A DNA stretch of 64,000 bases from an uncultured Treponema sp. (GTDB taxonomy: Bacteria > Spirochaetota > Spirochaetia > Treponematales > Treponemataceae). Positions 44,928 to 53,247 of the stretch are shown in pieces. The position numbers and the translations under genes are program-made. Where the stretch lies: contig CAJUBD010000010.1 in the NCBI GenBank assembly GCA_910584475.1, positions 62,001 through 126,000 on the forward strand, given 5' to 3'. Below the pieces are notes generated by a model that saw only the letters and a list, made by a program, of their open reading frames with translations, made no database searches and was not told where the DNA came from. Position 1 is the stretch's first letter; each line of letters begins with the position of its first letter.

Positions 44928-45710
44928 TCATTCCGGAAGCTTGAAAACTTTGCAACTGTTTTTCCAAAGTTGTGCGCTCAATTCTTCCAAATCCATTTCC
45001 AGCATTTCCGCGAGAAATTTCGCCGTGGAAGGCAAATATTTTGGCATCGTGCGCTTTTTTTCGCGGAATTCCGCAGGAATCATAAAAGGACTTTCCGTTT
45101 CAATCAAAATCCTGTCCACGGGAACATTGAGGACAGTTTCGTGCAAATTGCGCGCGTTCCGATAAGTCAAATTTCCCGCAAACGAAAAATAAATGTTGAG
45201 ATTCGCATCGAGACATTTTTTCGCATATTCGGCATCTTCGGAATAGCAATGCAAAATCGCGCCAGAATCCGGAATCCGCTGACTCAAAATGTCGAAAATA
45301 TCCTTGCCCGCATCGCGATTGTGGATGACCACCGGCAAATTGTGCTTTTGCGCCAATTCGAGCTGCGTGATGAACATTTCGATTTGGGAACGCTTGTCGC
45401 CGAATTGCTTGAAATAATCCAACCCCGTTTCACCAATCGCCACAACGTTCGGCAATTTCACGCTTTCTTCAATCGTGCGAATCCAATCTTTGCCAGGATT
45501 CACCACTTCGGCGGGCGCGACTCCTACCGCGTGATAAATTCCTGAAATCGACTTCAAATTCGGATAAACTTTCGCGAAATCGTGGAGAGAATTATTGATG
45601 CTGACAATTCGCGTAACTCCGGCGATTTTTGCCTGCTGAATTACACGCAATTGTTCAATCGGGTCATCATAAATCAGCCCGATGTGGGCGTGAGTATCAA
45701 AAAACTGCAT
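44928..45710 (-). CDS. tatD: TatD-family metal-dependent hydrolase/DNase
   Basis: The 260-residue TIM-barrel protein has the metal-binding HxH in FDTHAHIGL, the bridging glutamate in AIGETGLDYFK, histidines in VVIHNRDAG and AILHCYSED, and the last acid near ILIETESPFM, where most members have ETD(A/S)P; here the residue is glutamate-serine rather than aspartate. TatD proteins act as 3'-5' exonucleases in DNA repair and RNA quality control. Followed by dus. Confidence 0.92.
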   Translation of the reverse strand: MQFFDTHAHIGLIYDDPIEQLRVIQQAKIAGVTRIVSINNSLHDFAKVYPNLKSISGIYHAVGVAPAEVVNPGKDWIRTIEESVKLPNVVAIGETGLDYFKQFGDKRSQIEMFITQLELAQKHNLPVVIHNRDAGKDIFDILSQRIPDSGAILHCYSEDAEYAKKCLDANLNIYFSFAGNLTYRNARNLHETVLNVPVDRILIETESPFMIPAEFREKKRTMPKYLPSTAKFLAEMLEMDLEELSAQLWKNSCKVFKLPE

Positions 45711-45973
45711 GGCATTTTCCTATGAGCCACAGCAAAGTGGCGAAAATAATAATAACCTTATGGATAAGCGTCGCTCTTTTTATGCCGACACTTACTTTTT
45801 TCTGAGTTTCTACCGATATTTAAAATAATAGCACGGTTTTGGTTTTTTGTCAAATAAAAAACACGATTTTGCAATGAAATGCCTCGCAACGAGTGTGAAG
45901 TATGAAGTTTCAAGCAAAAATCGCGAGTCGACAAGCGAGTTTGTCTTAATTTCTGCTTTTTCAAAATTTGCTC
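45711..45973. repeat. Divergent gap with repeat modules
   Basis: Contains CACGATTTTGCAATGAAATG, CTCGCAACGAG and AAATCGCGAGTCGACAAGCGAGTTT modules of the mosaic repeats. No gene is visible. Confidence 0.5.
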
Positions 45974-46002
45974 TTGACAAACCGCCGTTTGAGTGCTAAA
46001 AT
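45974..46002 (+). promoter_or_regulatory. Promoter of the M23 peptidase operon
   Basis: TTGACA (45974-45979), a 17-base spacer and TAAAAT (45997-46002). A GAGTGCTAA half-site resembling one arm of CIRCE lies across the -10, but the other arm is missing. Confidence 0.75.
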
Positions 46003-46052
46003 CAAGACAATGTGCTTATTGTCGTTACTCGCATGACAATGGGAGAATTAAA

Positions 46053-47057
46053 TTGGTTAGAAACAAAGATTTATCAAAAGTTATGGCCCGTTCTTTCATA
46101 ACAGACAAGCCGACATTGGGTCAAAAAATTCGCGGTGGATTTTCAAAGTTTTTCCATATATTTGACAACAAATTGACAATAATGATTGTTCCTCATTCGC
46201 AGGGCAAAGTCATGAATTTGCAGACAAATGTCTTCGCAATGTTTTTGGGAATCGTAATCATTGCGGGGATTTTGATAAGTTTCATTTTTTTCAATAAGAA
46301 CGCGATCAATTCCAATGCGGAAATCAGCCGGCTTTTTTCGGAAAACCGCGAAACGATGGCGAGCCTTGACGAATTGAGAGACGAAAACAACAATCTTTTG
46401 CAGACGGCGAAACGCTTTCAGTCTTCCTTGAGCCAATCGCTTTCGCTTTTGGGAATCGACCAGCAAACTAACTTGGAAAATTCAACCATGCAAAACGGCG
46501 ACCTTTCTTCGCTGTTCAGTTCGGAAGACTTGGCGATGGGAAGCGTCCGGGAGACCGCGGACATCCGAAAGCTCACATCGTATTTGGAAAACGCCGTCCA
46601 ACCAATCGAACAAATCGGAAAACTGCTTGAAACGCAAAATTCGCTTTTCGCGGACATTCCGAGCATTTGGCCAGTTCGCAGTCCGCAGCTCCATATTTCA
46701 ATGCCGTTCGGACCGAACATTCACCCGATTACCGGTCAATGGTATGTTCACAAGGGCATCGATATGTCCACATGGCGTAGCGGCGACCCGATTCGCGTTC
46801 CGGCAAACGGACAAGTCGTCACTCGCGCATACGATGCCGGTTACGGAAACAATTTGATCATAAAGCACAAGCATGGCATTTATACGCGTTATGCGCACAT
46901 GAACACTTTCCGCGTGGTTCCAGGACAGTTTGTCTCGCAGGGAGACATCATCGGCACTATCGGAAATACCGGCGTTACGACAGGTCCGCACTTGCATTAT
47001 GAAGTTCATATTGGAAGCGATGTAGTAGACCCAATGAAATACCTCAACATCAAATAA
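46053..47057 (+). CDS. Membrane-anchored M23 family peptidoglycan endopeptidase
   Basis: I choose the TTG at 46053, eight bases after GGGAG; an ATG at 46083 is the alternative. The 334-residue protein has one membrane span (LGIVIIAGILISFIFF), a coiled-coil-like stretch (ISRLFSENRETMASLDELRD), and a C-terminal LytM domain with zinc ligands in YVHKGIDMS and PHLHYEVHIG. It cuts peptide cross-links in the wall. Together with the bactofilin gene 142 bases downstream it matches the M23-bactofilin pairs that set cell shape in spiral bacteria, including spirochaetes and Helicobacter. Confidence 0.93.
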   Translation: MVRNKDLSKVMARSFITDKPTLGQKIRGGFSKFFHIFDNKLTIMIVPHSQGKVMNLQTNVFAMFLGIVIIAGILISFIFFNKNAINSNAEISRLFSENRETMASLDELRDENNNLLQTAKRFQSSLSQSLSLLGIDQQTNLENSTMQNGDLSSLFSSEDLAMGSVRETADIRKLTSYLENAVQPIEQIGKLLETQNSLFADIPSIWPVRSPQLHISMPFGPNIHPITGQWYVHKGIDMSTWRSGDPIRVPANGQVVTRAYDAGYGNNLIIKHKHGIYTRYAHMNTFRVVPGQFVSQGDIIGTIGNTGVTTGPHLHYEVHIGSDVVDPMKYLNIK

Positions 47058-47107
47058 TCAACATACCTCGCGCAGGGCGTCGGGGCGCGAAACCCTCCGC
47101 ACAATCA
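47058..47107. repeat. Dispersed repeat with GC-rich hairpin (copy 1)
   Basis: ATCAACATACCTCGCGCAGG, then GCGTCGGGG and ACCCTCCGCAC, matches the element at 63783-63834. The two copies differ mostly in the hairpin arms. It lies just after the peptidase stop codon. A second hairpin, GCGCGTCATTAACGCGC, follows near 47122. Confidence 0.7.
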
Positions 47108-47199
47108 AGAGGTTAACGTGTGCGCGTCATTAACGCGCACGCTAAAAACCCAATCATTATTTTCCAAAATCGCCCTTGACTTTTTATTAGGAGGTTAAA

Positions 47200-47613
47200 A
47201 TGGGCTTGCTTTTTGACGACATTTCAATCAGCACGATAATAGGAGCCGGCTCATCGTTAAAAGGAGATCTGAGCGTTTCAGGCGCGGTGATGATTGACGG
47301 CGACCTTGACGGTGACTTGCAGACGACAGGAAATATAATTATTGGCGAAGCGGCGCGAATTCGGGGAAACATCAGCGCGAAATCTGCCGTGGTAAACGGA
47401 ATCGTTTTGGGCGACATTTCCGCTCCCGAAAGCATCAAACTGAACGCTTCGTCCGCCGTAATCGGAAACATCGCCACGAGAAAATTGCAAATCGCAAATG
47501 GCGTGGTTTTTCACGGACACTGCATCGCACTTTTCGACGAGTCTTCGTTTGAAGCGGAAAGACAAAGGCAGAACGAAATTCGCGAAATCAAAAGCAAATC
47601 AATAATCAAATGA
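47200..47613 (+). CDS. Bactofilin
   Basis: The 137-residue protein has the bactofilin core: TIIGAGSSLKGDLSVSGAV, MIDGDLDGDLQTTGNIIIGE and repeated GxIxA/GxV six-residue turns forming a right-handed beta-helix, with short polar ends. Bactofilins polymerise into membrane-associated filaments that localise wall enzymes. Preceded by TTAGGAGGTTAAA. The stop overlaps the YaaR start (ATGA), so translation is coupled. Confidence 0.95.
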   Translation: MGLLFDDISISTIIGAGSSLKGDLSVSGAVMIDGDLDGDLQTTGNIIIGEAARIRGNISAKSAVVNGIVLGDISAPESIKLNASSAVIGNIATRKLQIANGVVFHGHCIALFDESSFEAERQRQNEIREIKSKSIIK

Positions 47614-48146
47614 ATTCAATCGACCCCACTTCAAACGGATTGTATTACAACGCGACGCAAGCGACACAAAGCCAAATCGCTTCCGACATGGCACGACGCA
47701 AGGAAAAAGAGCAGGGCGTAAAAAAGCCGCTTTTTTCTTCGCTCGTCCAAAAAAATCTGCGACAGAATTCTTTGGCGGCGGCAGGGCTTCCTGCGGAAAT
47801 CGCGGAAATGAGTCAGGAAGAGGCGATCATTTTTTTGAAGGATCAACTTGACATTGCTGGCGACGAACTCAGTCAATTCGGAAGCGGTGAAAGTTTTGAG
47901 AAGTACAAAAAAGCGGTCGGACAATTTATCCGTTATATCGAAAAGAATAATTTCACTTTGGAAGAGCACAAACGGCCGGGATTTCGACGCGGAAAAAAAC
48001 GCGAGCCTTTGGTTTTGATTCAGGCGATAAACCAAAAGTTGGATCATCTCGCCTACGACATTTGGTACAATCATTTGGACAAACTCAAATTGCTTGAAAA
48101 AATTCACGAAATAAACGGTTTGGTTATAGACTTAACTGCGATTTAA
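47610..48146 (+). CDS. yaaR: YaaR (DUF327) family protein
   Basis: The 178-residue protein is helical, with the DUF327 features SFEKYKKAVGQFIRYIEKNN and a basic PGFRRGKKREPLVLIQAINQ segment and YNHLDKLKLLEKIHEINGLV at the end. The family is known from Bacillus, where yaaR lies beside yaaT in the same order. The start overlaps the bactofilin stop. Function is unknown; the shared neighbourhood with yaaT/PSP1 suggests a common process. Confidence 0.85.
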   Translation: MNSIDPTSNGLYYNATQATQSQIASDMARRKEKEQGVKKPLFSSLVQKNLRQNSLAAAGLPAEIAEMSQEEAIIFLKDQLDIAGDELSQFGSGESFEKYKKAVGQFIRYIEKNNFTLEEHKRPGFRRGKKREPLVLIQAINQKLDHLAYDIWYNHLDKLKLLEKIHEINGLVIDLTAI

Positions 48147-48237
48147 AAGTAAAATATAAATTGAACAAGATTCATTTGAAATCAAGTTAAAAAATGAAGT
48201 CTCTCAAAATTGGCGGCTTTATTTTTAGGAAAAAATT

Positions 48238-49152
48238 ATGAGCGACATTTTTGAAAATGATATAGAACAAGAAGAAGACATCGCGGCTTTGGAAGACGAT
48301 TCGGGCGCGGAAGTTTCAAACGAAAAATTTATTTTTGACGAGCCGCTTTATGCTCTAAAGTTGGATTATTCTTGCGAAGGCGTTTTTGCTTCACCCGGCG
48401 GATTTAAATTGGAACAAGGTGAAAATGTCATCGTGCCGACGCGCTACGGAAAAGATTTGGCTCGCGTTTTAGGCAAGGCAAAAAGCCCGCTCGGCATAAA
48501 AAAAGACGACATTGTTCAAATCGAGCGCAAGGCCACTTCCGCCGATTTGCAAAAGGCCGAAAATTTCAAAAAAAAGGAAAAGGACGCGTTCAAGGTTTTT
48601 CAGGAAAAAGTCGCGGCGCACAAACTCAATATGAAATTAGTCGGCGTGCATTTTTTGATTGACGAGCCGAAAGCACTTTTCTTTTTCAGCGCGGATCAGC
48701 GCGTGGATTTTCGCGAACTCGTAAAAGATTTGGTGAGCGTTTTCAAAATGCGAATCGAATTGCGGCAAATCGGCGTGCGCGACGAGTCGCGCATAACAGG
48801 TGGCTTGGGAATTTGCGGCAGGGCATGTTGCTGCCACGCCATCAGCGACAAACTGCGCCCTGTTTCTATCCGAATGGCGAAAGACCAAAATCTTTCGCTG
48901 AACTCAATGAAAATTTCAGGACAATGCGGACGGCTTTTGTGTTGCCTTTCATACGAATATGATTTTTATTCTGAAGCGCGAAAAAAGCTTCCCCAAGAAG
49001 GCGCGCGGATTTTCTATGACGGAACGAATTTCAGAATCACGGAAATCAATCCGCTTTCTTCAATGATAAAACTCTACGGTGAGGACGGCAGGATTATCGA
49101 AGTAAATTCAAAGCGTTTCATAAAGGAAAACAATCGCTGGCGAATAAATTGA
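48238..49152 (+). CDS. ricT: PSP1-domain protein, YaaT/RicT-like
   Basis: The 304-residue protein starts with an acidic 40-residue tail, then the PSP1 domain. The cysteine signature GICGRACCCHAI and SGQCGRLLCCLSYEYDFY (near residues 195-240) is that of RicT (YaaT), which with RicA and RicF binds [4Fe-4S] clusters and stimulates RNase Y-dependent mRNA maturation in Bacillus. Neither partner is in this window. AGGA precedes the ATG. It follows YaaR by 91 bases. Confidence 0.9.
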   Translation: MSDIFENDIEQEEDIAALEDDSGAEVSNEKFIFDEPLYALKLDYSCEGVFASPGGFKLEQGENVIVPTRYGKDLARVLGKAKSPLGIKKDDIVQIERKATSADLQKAENFKKKEKDAFKVFQEKVAAHKLNMKLVGVHFLIDEPKALFFFSADQRVDFRELVKDLVSVFKMRIELRQIGVRDESRITGGLGICGRACCCHAISDKLRPVSIRMAKDQNLSLNSMKISGQCGRLLCCLSYEYDFYSEARKKLPQEGARIFYDGTNFRITEINPLSSMIKLYGEDGRIIEVNSKRFIKENNRWRIN

Positions 49153-49160
49153 AAAAAAAT

Positions 49161-49215
49161 CGGTAGCAAGCCGCAAGGCTTGCGTTATATTTTCGACGCA
49201 AAATTTAAACGCGCC
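49161..49215. repeat. 55-base dispersed element (copy 2)
   Basis: Matches 43640-43694 at 50 of 55 positions. Contains the AGCAAGCCGCAAGGCTTGCG inverted repeat followed by TTATATTTTCGACGC and AAATTTAAACGC. Confidence 0.75.
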
Positions 49216-49225
49216 CAAATTTTTC

Positions 49226-49254
49226 TTGCACAGGATTTGCGTTTGCGATAAAAT
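49226..49254 (+). promoter_or_regulatory. Promoter of the GNAT gene, apparently leaderless
   Basis: TTGCAC (49226-49231), a 17-base spacer and TAAAAT (49249-49254), then six bases to the ATG at 49261 with no Shine-Dalgarno. Confidence 0.6.
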
Positions 49255-49260
49255 GAAATT

Positions 49261-49728
49261 ATGATTAGACGAGCGGAAGAAAAAGACATCGCTGGACTAA
49301 ACCGGCTTTTGGAACAAGTGCTGATGGTGCACTACGAGGGGCGGCCTGATTTGTGGCGGGCGAACGCGAAGAAATATACAGACGCGCAGCTCAAAGAAAT
49401 CTTGTGCGATGAAAGCCGCCCAGTTTTTGTTTGCGTGGACAATGTCGGCTACGTCCAAGGCTACGCGTTCTGCGTAGTGGAAGATTTTACAGACGACAAC
49501 GTTCGCGCACCGAAAAAGTCGCTTTACATCGACGACCTTTGTGTCGATGAGAATTCGCGTGGCAAACACATTGGAACTTCTCTTTACAATTATGTTTTGG
49601 ATTTTGCGAAGTCGAACGGCTTCTACAGCATCACGCTGAATGTTTGGGAAAGCAACAAAGGCGCACGAGCATTCTACGACGCGATGGGACTTGTTCCGCT
49701 GAAAACTTGCTTGGAAAAAATTTTGTAA
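49261..49728 (+). CDS. GNAT-family N-acetyltransferase
   Basis: The 155-residue protein has the acetyl-CoA pyrophosphate loop in DENSRGKHIGTSLYNYVLDF (motif A, R-G-K-x-I-G) preceded by the SLYIDDLCVD strand and followed by SITLNVWESNKGARAFYDAM and GLVPLKTCLEKIL (motif B). It transfers an acetyl group to an amine; the substrate is not readable. It has its own leaderless promoter and lies between the PSP1 gene and the CRISPR array. The 237 bases after it contain no gene. Confidence 0.92.
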   Translation: MIRRAEEKDIAGLNRLLEQVLMVHYEGRPDLWRANAKKYTDAQLKEILCDESRPVFVCVDNVGYVQGYAFCVVEDFTDDNVRAPKKSLYIDDLCVDENSRGKHIGTSLYNYVLDFAKSNGFYSITLNVWESNKGARAFYDAMGLVPLKTCLEKIL

Positions 49729-49965
49729 AAGCAGATGGAAAAAGAAAATCTGGAAATGCAAATTCAAAATTAACGAGCGAATTCCGAAAACGGAAATTCA
49801 AATCTTGGTTTTCGCTGTTGGAAATTCTCGTAAAACTTTTCGCGCAAATCGCCGTGAATGTTCTGGACTATGCTATAAGCAGGATTTTAACTTTTAGGAA
49901 AAAGTGAATTTTGTTCGCAGGAAGAAAGTTCTCAAAAAGTGGATCGCAAGAAATCGGAATTTCAC

Positions 49966-50870
49966 ATCTACAACAGTAGAAATTTTGTATTTGTCTGAAG
50001 CACATAACGTATGCCCCACAGCAGATTGATCTACAACAGTAGAAATTTTGTATTTGTCTGAAGCCAAATTTTTCATCTTCAATCTCTACAATCTACAACA
50101 GTAGAAATTTTGTATTTGTCTGAAGCAAAACCTGAACTTTCTTACCCTTTGCATCTACAACAGTAGAAATTTTGTATTTGTCTGAAGCGTTAAGTTATCT
50201 TCTTTCAATTTCTCACATCTACAACAGTAGAAATTTTGTATTTGTCTGAAGCGCCTTTAAGGTGAGCAATGAACCGAATCTACAACAGTAGAAATTTTGT
50301 ATTTGTCTGAAGCGCCTTTAAGGTGAGCAATGAACCGAATCTACAACAGTAGAAATTTTGTATTTGTCTGAAGCCACTTGACAAAAAAACAAGTTCATGT
50401 ATCTACAACAGTAGAAATTTTGTATTTGTCTGAAGCCATGGTGCGCGCAAATGCTCTAACTTATCTACAACAGTAGAAATTTTGTATTTGTCTGAAGCGA
50501 CCGCGCGTTTGGTGCGGAACATCCATCTACAACAGTAGAAATTTTGTATTTGTCTGAAGCAAATCACTCGGGGTTTTTTCCGTCCTTATCTACAACAGTA
50601 GAAATTTTGTATTTGTCTGAAGCCAAGTCCTTCTTGGCTAGGTAGACGATCTACAACAGTAGAAATTTTGTATTTGTCTGAAGCGCGGCGGATTGACTTA
50701 CACCACCACGATCTACAACAGTAGAAATTTTGTATTTGTCTGAAGCTCACAAGGCTGTGTATGTCCGTTTCCAATCTACAACAGTAGAAATTTTGTATTT
50801 GTCTGAAGCCTGTTTTCAGAGGTTTTTCCCTTGTATCTACAACAGTAGAAATTTTGTATTTGTCTGAAGC
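49966..50870 (-). CRISPR. Type V-A CRISPR array, 15 repeats and 14 spacers
   Basis: Fifteen identical 36-base repeats start at 49966, 50029, 50091, 50153, 50217, 50278, 50339, 50401, 50463, 50525, 50588, 50649, 50711, 50774 and 50835. Read on the minus strand the repeat begins GCTTCAGACAAATACAAA and ends AATTTCTACTGTTGTAGAT, the conserved Cas12a crRNA handle with the TCTAC...GTAGA stem. Spacers are 25-28 bases. The spacers at 50253-50277 and 50314-50338 are identical. No repeat is degenerate, even at the leader-distal end. Orientation on the minus strand follows from the handle being at the 3' end and from the adjacent cas operon. Confidence 0.98.
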
Positions 50871-50987
50871 CCTAACTTTTGTACAACAGTACGGTATCTT
50901 GCTGTTTTTCGCATTTATTGCATAAAAAATAGATAAAATCGCTTCTTTTTCCATTTTTATTACAGTAAGACCTAGGGTTTGCAGTTT
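50871..50987 (-). promoter_or_regulatory. CRISPR leader
   Basis: The 117 bases between the cas2 stop and the first repeat are AT-rich. Eleven to twenty-two bases from the first repeat stands GTACAACAGTAC, which copies the core stem of the repeat (TACAACAGTA) and may assist integration or pairing. Confidence 0.65.
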
Positions 50988-51263
50988 TTAGCTAATGACG
51001 AAGATCTCTTTTTCTTCATTCTTGGCATAACCATAGCACGTTTTCTTGCATGTTTCAGATAAAGTAATTATAATGATACTGTCTTCCTCTGTAAAGTGCT
51101 TTACATATGTATTTTGAATTTCTGTTTCAATGTTTCGCAGGACGGTTTCGCTATTTTTTATTTCAAAGACAGAATACTGCAATCTGAATCCGAATTTTGA
51201 AAGATACTTTGCAAATTTCGTGCGAAGTTTGTCATCACTGATATCATACGTTATCAAAAGCAT
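50988..51263 (-). CDS. cas2: CRISPR-associated endonuclease Cas2
   Basis: The 91-residue protein begins MLLITYDISDDKLRTKFAKY, with the metal-binding aspartate in YDI, and has the ferredoxin-like SKFGFRLQYSVFEIKNSE. With Cas1 it forms the spacer-integration complex. It overlaps the last base of cas1 and is the last gene before the leader. Confidence 0.95.
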   Translation of the reverse strand: MLLITYDISDDKLRTKFAKYLSKFGFRLQYSVFEIKNSETVLRNIETEIQNTYVKHFTEEDSIIIITLSETCKKTCYGYAKNEEKEIFVIS

Positions 51264-52234
51264 TAGGTTTCCTCCATATCAAAAACAGGAAATTCTTCTG
51301 CAGGCTTGTCACGCATAAAGGCGCGATAATATCCTTGCAAATAAATAAAGATTTCGTTTTTGTATTCCATAATTGCCTCCAAAATAAGTGAGATGTATTT
51401 TTGCGAGTTTTTCCAAGGGAGAATATATTGACTCTGATTTTTCCAAAAATCCTTCTTGCTCACTTGTCCGAGGTTCATTGCCTTTAGGATTGCCGCATCA
51501 ACAATCGGACGAAACGGCTCTTCGAGGTCGCATACAAGCGACTTCCTGTGAAAAAACTGTGTATGCAGGATTCCTACATACACATCAAATCCGTACATTT
51601 CTAAAAGCGCATTTACAATGTTGAACAAAATCGTGTAGCCAATATCCAGCAATGTGTTTGTAATATCATTTTTCACACGCGGCTGGCGCGACTTCCAGTT
51701 ATAGGCGGCAAACAGCGTTTTGAAATATAGTTTCGCGCTTACACCTTCAATTCCCATTATTTCTTGAACTGACAAGCCAGGATTTAAAACGTCTTTTTCA
51801 TAGCGTTCAAGGTCTGCAATCACACGTTTTTCATCATCCGCCTTTTTCCGTATCTTTTTTAAAAGAAAGTTTTGATTGTGAATTTTGTTTGAAATCACCC
51901 GCGCAGCGATATCGGTCTTGTCGTACGCATATTGTCTCTTTCTCAGAAGCACATTTCCTTCGGCTTTCGAAGGCAGAATCATCGTCACGCGAAGACTTGC
52001 CGTCATGAATACAATGGTGAAGCCAAATTTTTTTGAACGCTCAAGCAGCCCTGTTGTCACGCAGTAGTCGCCGCATACAAACAGCGCGAAAAGACGATAG
52101 CAAGTGGACTGATGCTTTGTTTTTCCTTCCGAATCGGAAACAATGATGTTGTCGTTTTTAAAGCTGATTTTTTCGCCGCGATTCGAAAAAACAAAGGCAA
52201 TCTGCTTGTGCTCAAAGTCCCTCGTGCTCATCAT
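51263..52234 (-). CDS. cas1: CRISPR-associated integrase Cas1
   Basis: The start at 52234 lies six bases after GGAGG and overlaps the cas4 stop (ATGATGA); an in-frame extension to 52306 lies inside cas4 and is not used. The 323-residue protein contains the Cas1 N-terminal strands (EHKQIAFVFSNRGEKISFKN), the catalytic glutamate in VQEIMGIEGVSAKLYF, and the later histidine and aspartate region with GFDVYVGILHTQFFHRKSLV and CDLEEPFRPIVDAAI. It inserts new spacers next to the leader. Confidence 0.95.
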   Translation of the reverse strand: MMSTRDFEHKQIAFVFSNRGEKISFKNDNIIVSDSEGKTKHQSTCYRLFALFVCGDYCVTTGLLERSKKFGFTIVFMTASLRVTMILPSKAEGNVLLRKRQYAYDKTDIAARVISNKIHNQNFLLKKIRKKADDEKRVIADLERYEKDVLNPGLSVQEIMGIEGVSAKLYFKTLFAAYNWKSRQPRVKNDITNTLLDIGYTILFNIVNALLEMYGFDVYVGILHTQFFHRKSLVCDLEEPFRPIVDAAILKAMNLGQVSKKDFWKNQSQYILPWKNSQKYISLILEAIMEYKNEIFIYLQGYYRAFMRDKPAEEFPVFDMEET

Positions 52235-52815
52235 AAAAAACCTCCGTTGTACTTTTTCGGAGACAGCGGGCGGTCGCAAAAATCGTTGTAGATACAGTGT
52301 GCGCATTTCTCTTTGTTTTCAGGGACAAACGAATTCAAATCAAAGTTTTGCATGGCGTAGTTTGCCGCCTTGAATTTTTCAAACATTGCCGGATTAGCTT
52401 CCGGCAGGGTAACGGAATGTACAGTGTTGTTGTCGAAAGAGTAAAAATGAAGTTGCTTCACGGTGTATCCCATTTCGCGAAGGCAGAGACATTGCGCGTA
52501 AAGTTGAAAGATGTAGCCGTCATAAATTTTTTCGATGTGTTTTTTCCGCTCCGTCAAAAGTTTTTTTTCCACATCGAAAACATCGATTTTTCCGCACAGC
52601 TTGTACTCGTCGGAATATACATCGATTCCCTGCAAAATATTTTTGTGCGTCGAGTATCGTTTTTCGTCCACCGCCGAATGCGCTGCCTTTCCGTCGAACT
52701 GTGCCTTTCCATAGTACAGATGCTCGGAAAGTTCACCATAGAGCTGATGATAATAAATCGAAAGCGGGCAAAATATAAAGTCGTTTAGATAGCTTATTTT
52801 AAGGTAAAGTTCCAT
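52231..52815 (-). CDS. cas4: CRISPR-associated exonuclease Cas4
   Basis: The 194-residue protein has the iron-sulfur cysteines (FIFCPLSIYYHQ at the start; CAHCIYNDFC near the end) and the RecB-type nuclease core with GKIDVFDVEKK and YDGYIFQLYAQCLCLREMGY. In type V-A systems Cas4 trims prespacers and selects those with a proper PAM. It overlaps cas1 by four bases and follows the toxin remnant. MELYLKISYLND has no strong ribosome-binding site. Confidence 0.93.
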   Translation of the reverse strand: MELYLKISYLNDFIFCPLSIYYHQLYGELSEHLYYGKAQFDGKAAHSAVDEKRYSTHKNILQGIDVYSDEYKLCGKIDVFDVEKKLLTERKKHIEKIYDGYIFQLYAQCLCLREMGYTVKQLHFYSFDNNTVHSVTLPEANPAMFEKFKAANYAMQNFDLNSFVPENKEKCAHCIYNDFCDRPLSPKKYNGGFL

Positions 52816-52873
52816 AGGTTAATTATTACATTTTTATTATTTGTTTGGCTTGTTGTTTTGTCATAGATTGTCC

Positions 52874-53134
52874 TTATTCATAATGTGTCCACATACGCAA
52901 TATTTGAACGATTTTTTCACTTTCGCAGAATTTATAAACAAGACGATGCTGTATATTGATTCTCCGTGAATAAAAACCAAGCAAATCGCCGACAAGTTTT
53001 TCGTAAGGCGGCGGATTTTGAAAAGGATTTGCAGACAGAATTGCAAGCAATTCTGTAGCCTTGCTTTTTAGACCGCATTCTTTTATTTTTCTTGAGTCCT
53101 AAACCGCCTGCTTTAAGTAAACAATTTTCCACAT
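52874..53134 (-). pseudogene. YoeB/Txe-type mRNA interferase toxin with an in-frame TAG, between cas12a and cas4
   Basis: From the ATG at 53134 the frame reads MWKIVYLKQAV, then TAG (53101-53099), then DSRKIKECGLKSKATELL and LVGDLLGFYSRRINIQHRLV to KFCESEKIVQILRMWTHYE. This is a complete YoeB/Txe toxin, including the catalytic-region RRINIQHRLVY and the terminal HY, with one codon (normally lysine or similar, AAG) turned into TAG at position 12. YoeB cleaves mRNA at the ribosome. No YefM-type antitoxin gene is adjacent. A 73-codon frame in another register (from 53153) is a shadow. Stop readthrough or an error is possible; otherwise the gene is dead. Confidence 0.8.
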
Positions 53135-53166
53135 CTAATACAGCCATATACACCTCTTATAAAAAG

Positions 53167-53200
53167 CCAAGATTGGAAATTTTTAAATCTCCAATCTTTA
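53167..53200 (-). terminator. Probable terminator downstream of cas12a
   Basis: On the minus strand AAGATTGGA and TCCAATCTT arms enclose an AT-rich loop, followed by GGCTTTTT. It would separate cas12a expression from the toxin, cas4, cas1 and cas2. Confidence 0.6.
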
Positions 53201-53247
53201 TCCTGTGTAATGACAAAATATTAGGCTGCCATTGCACAGGGTAATCT

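Noticed and set aside
45989..46003. CIRCE operator (GAGTGCTAA)
   Set aside because: Only one half-site is present, with no TTAGCACTC arm at the right spacing, and the gene downstream is a wall peptidase.
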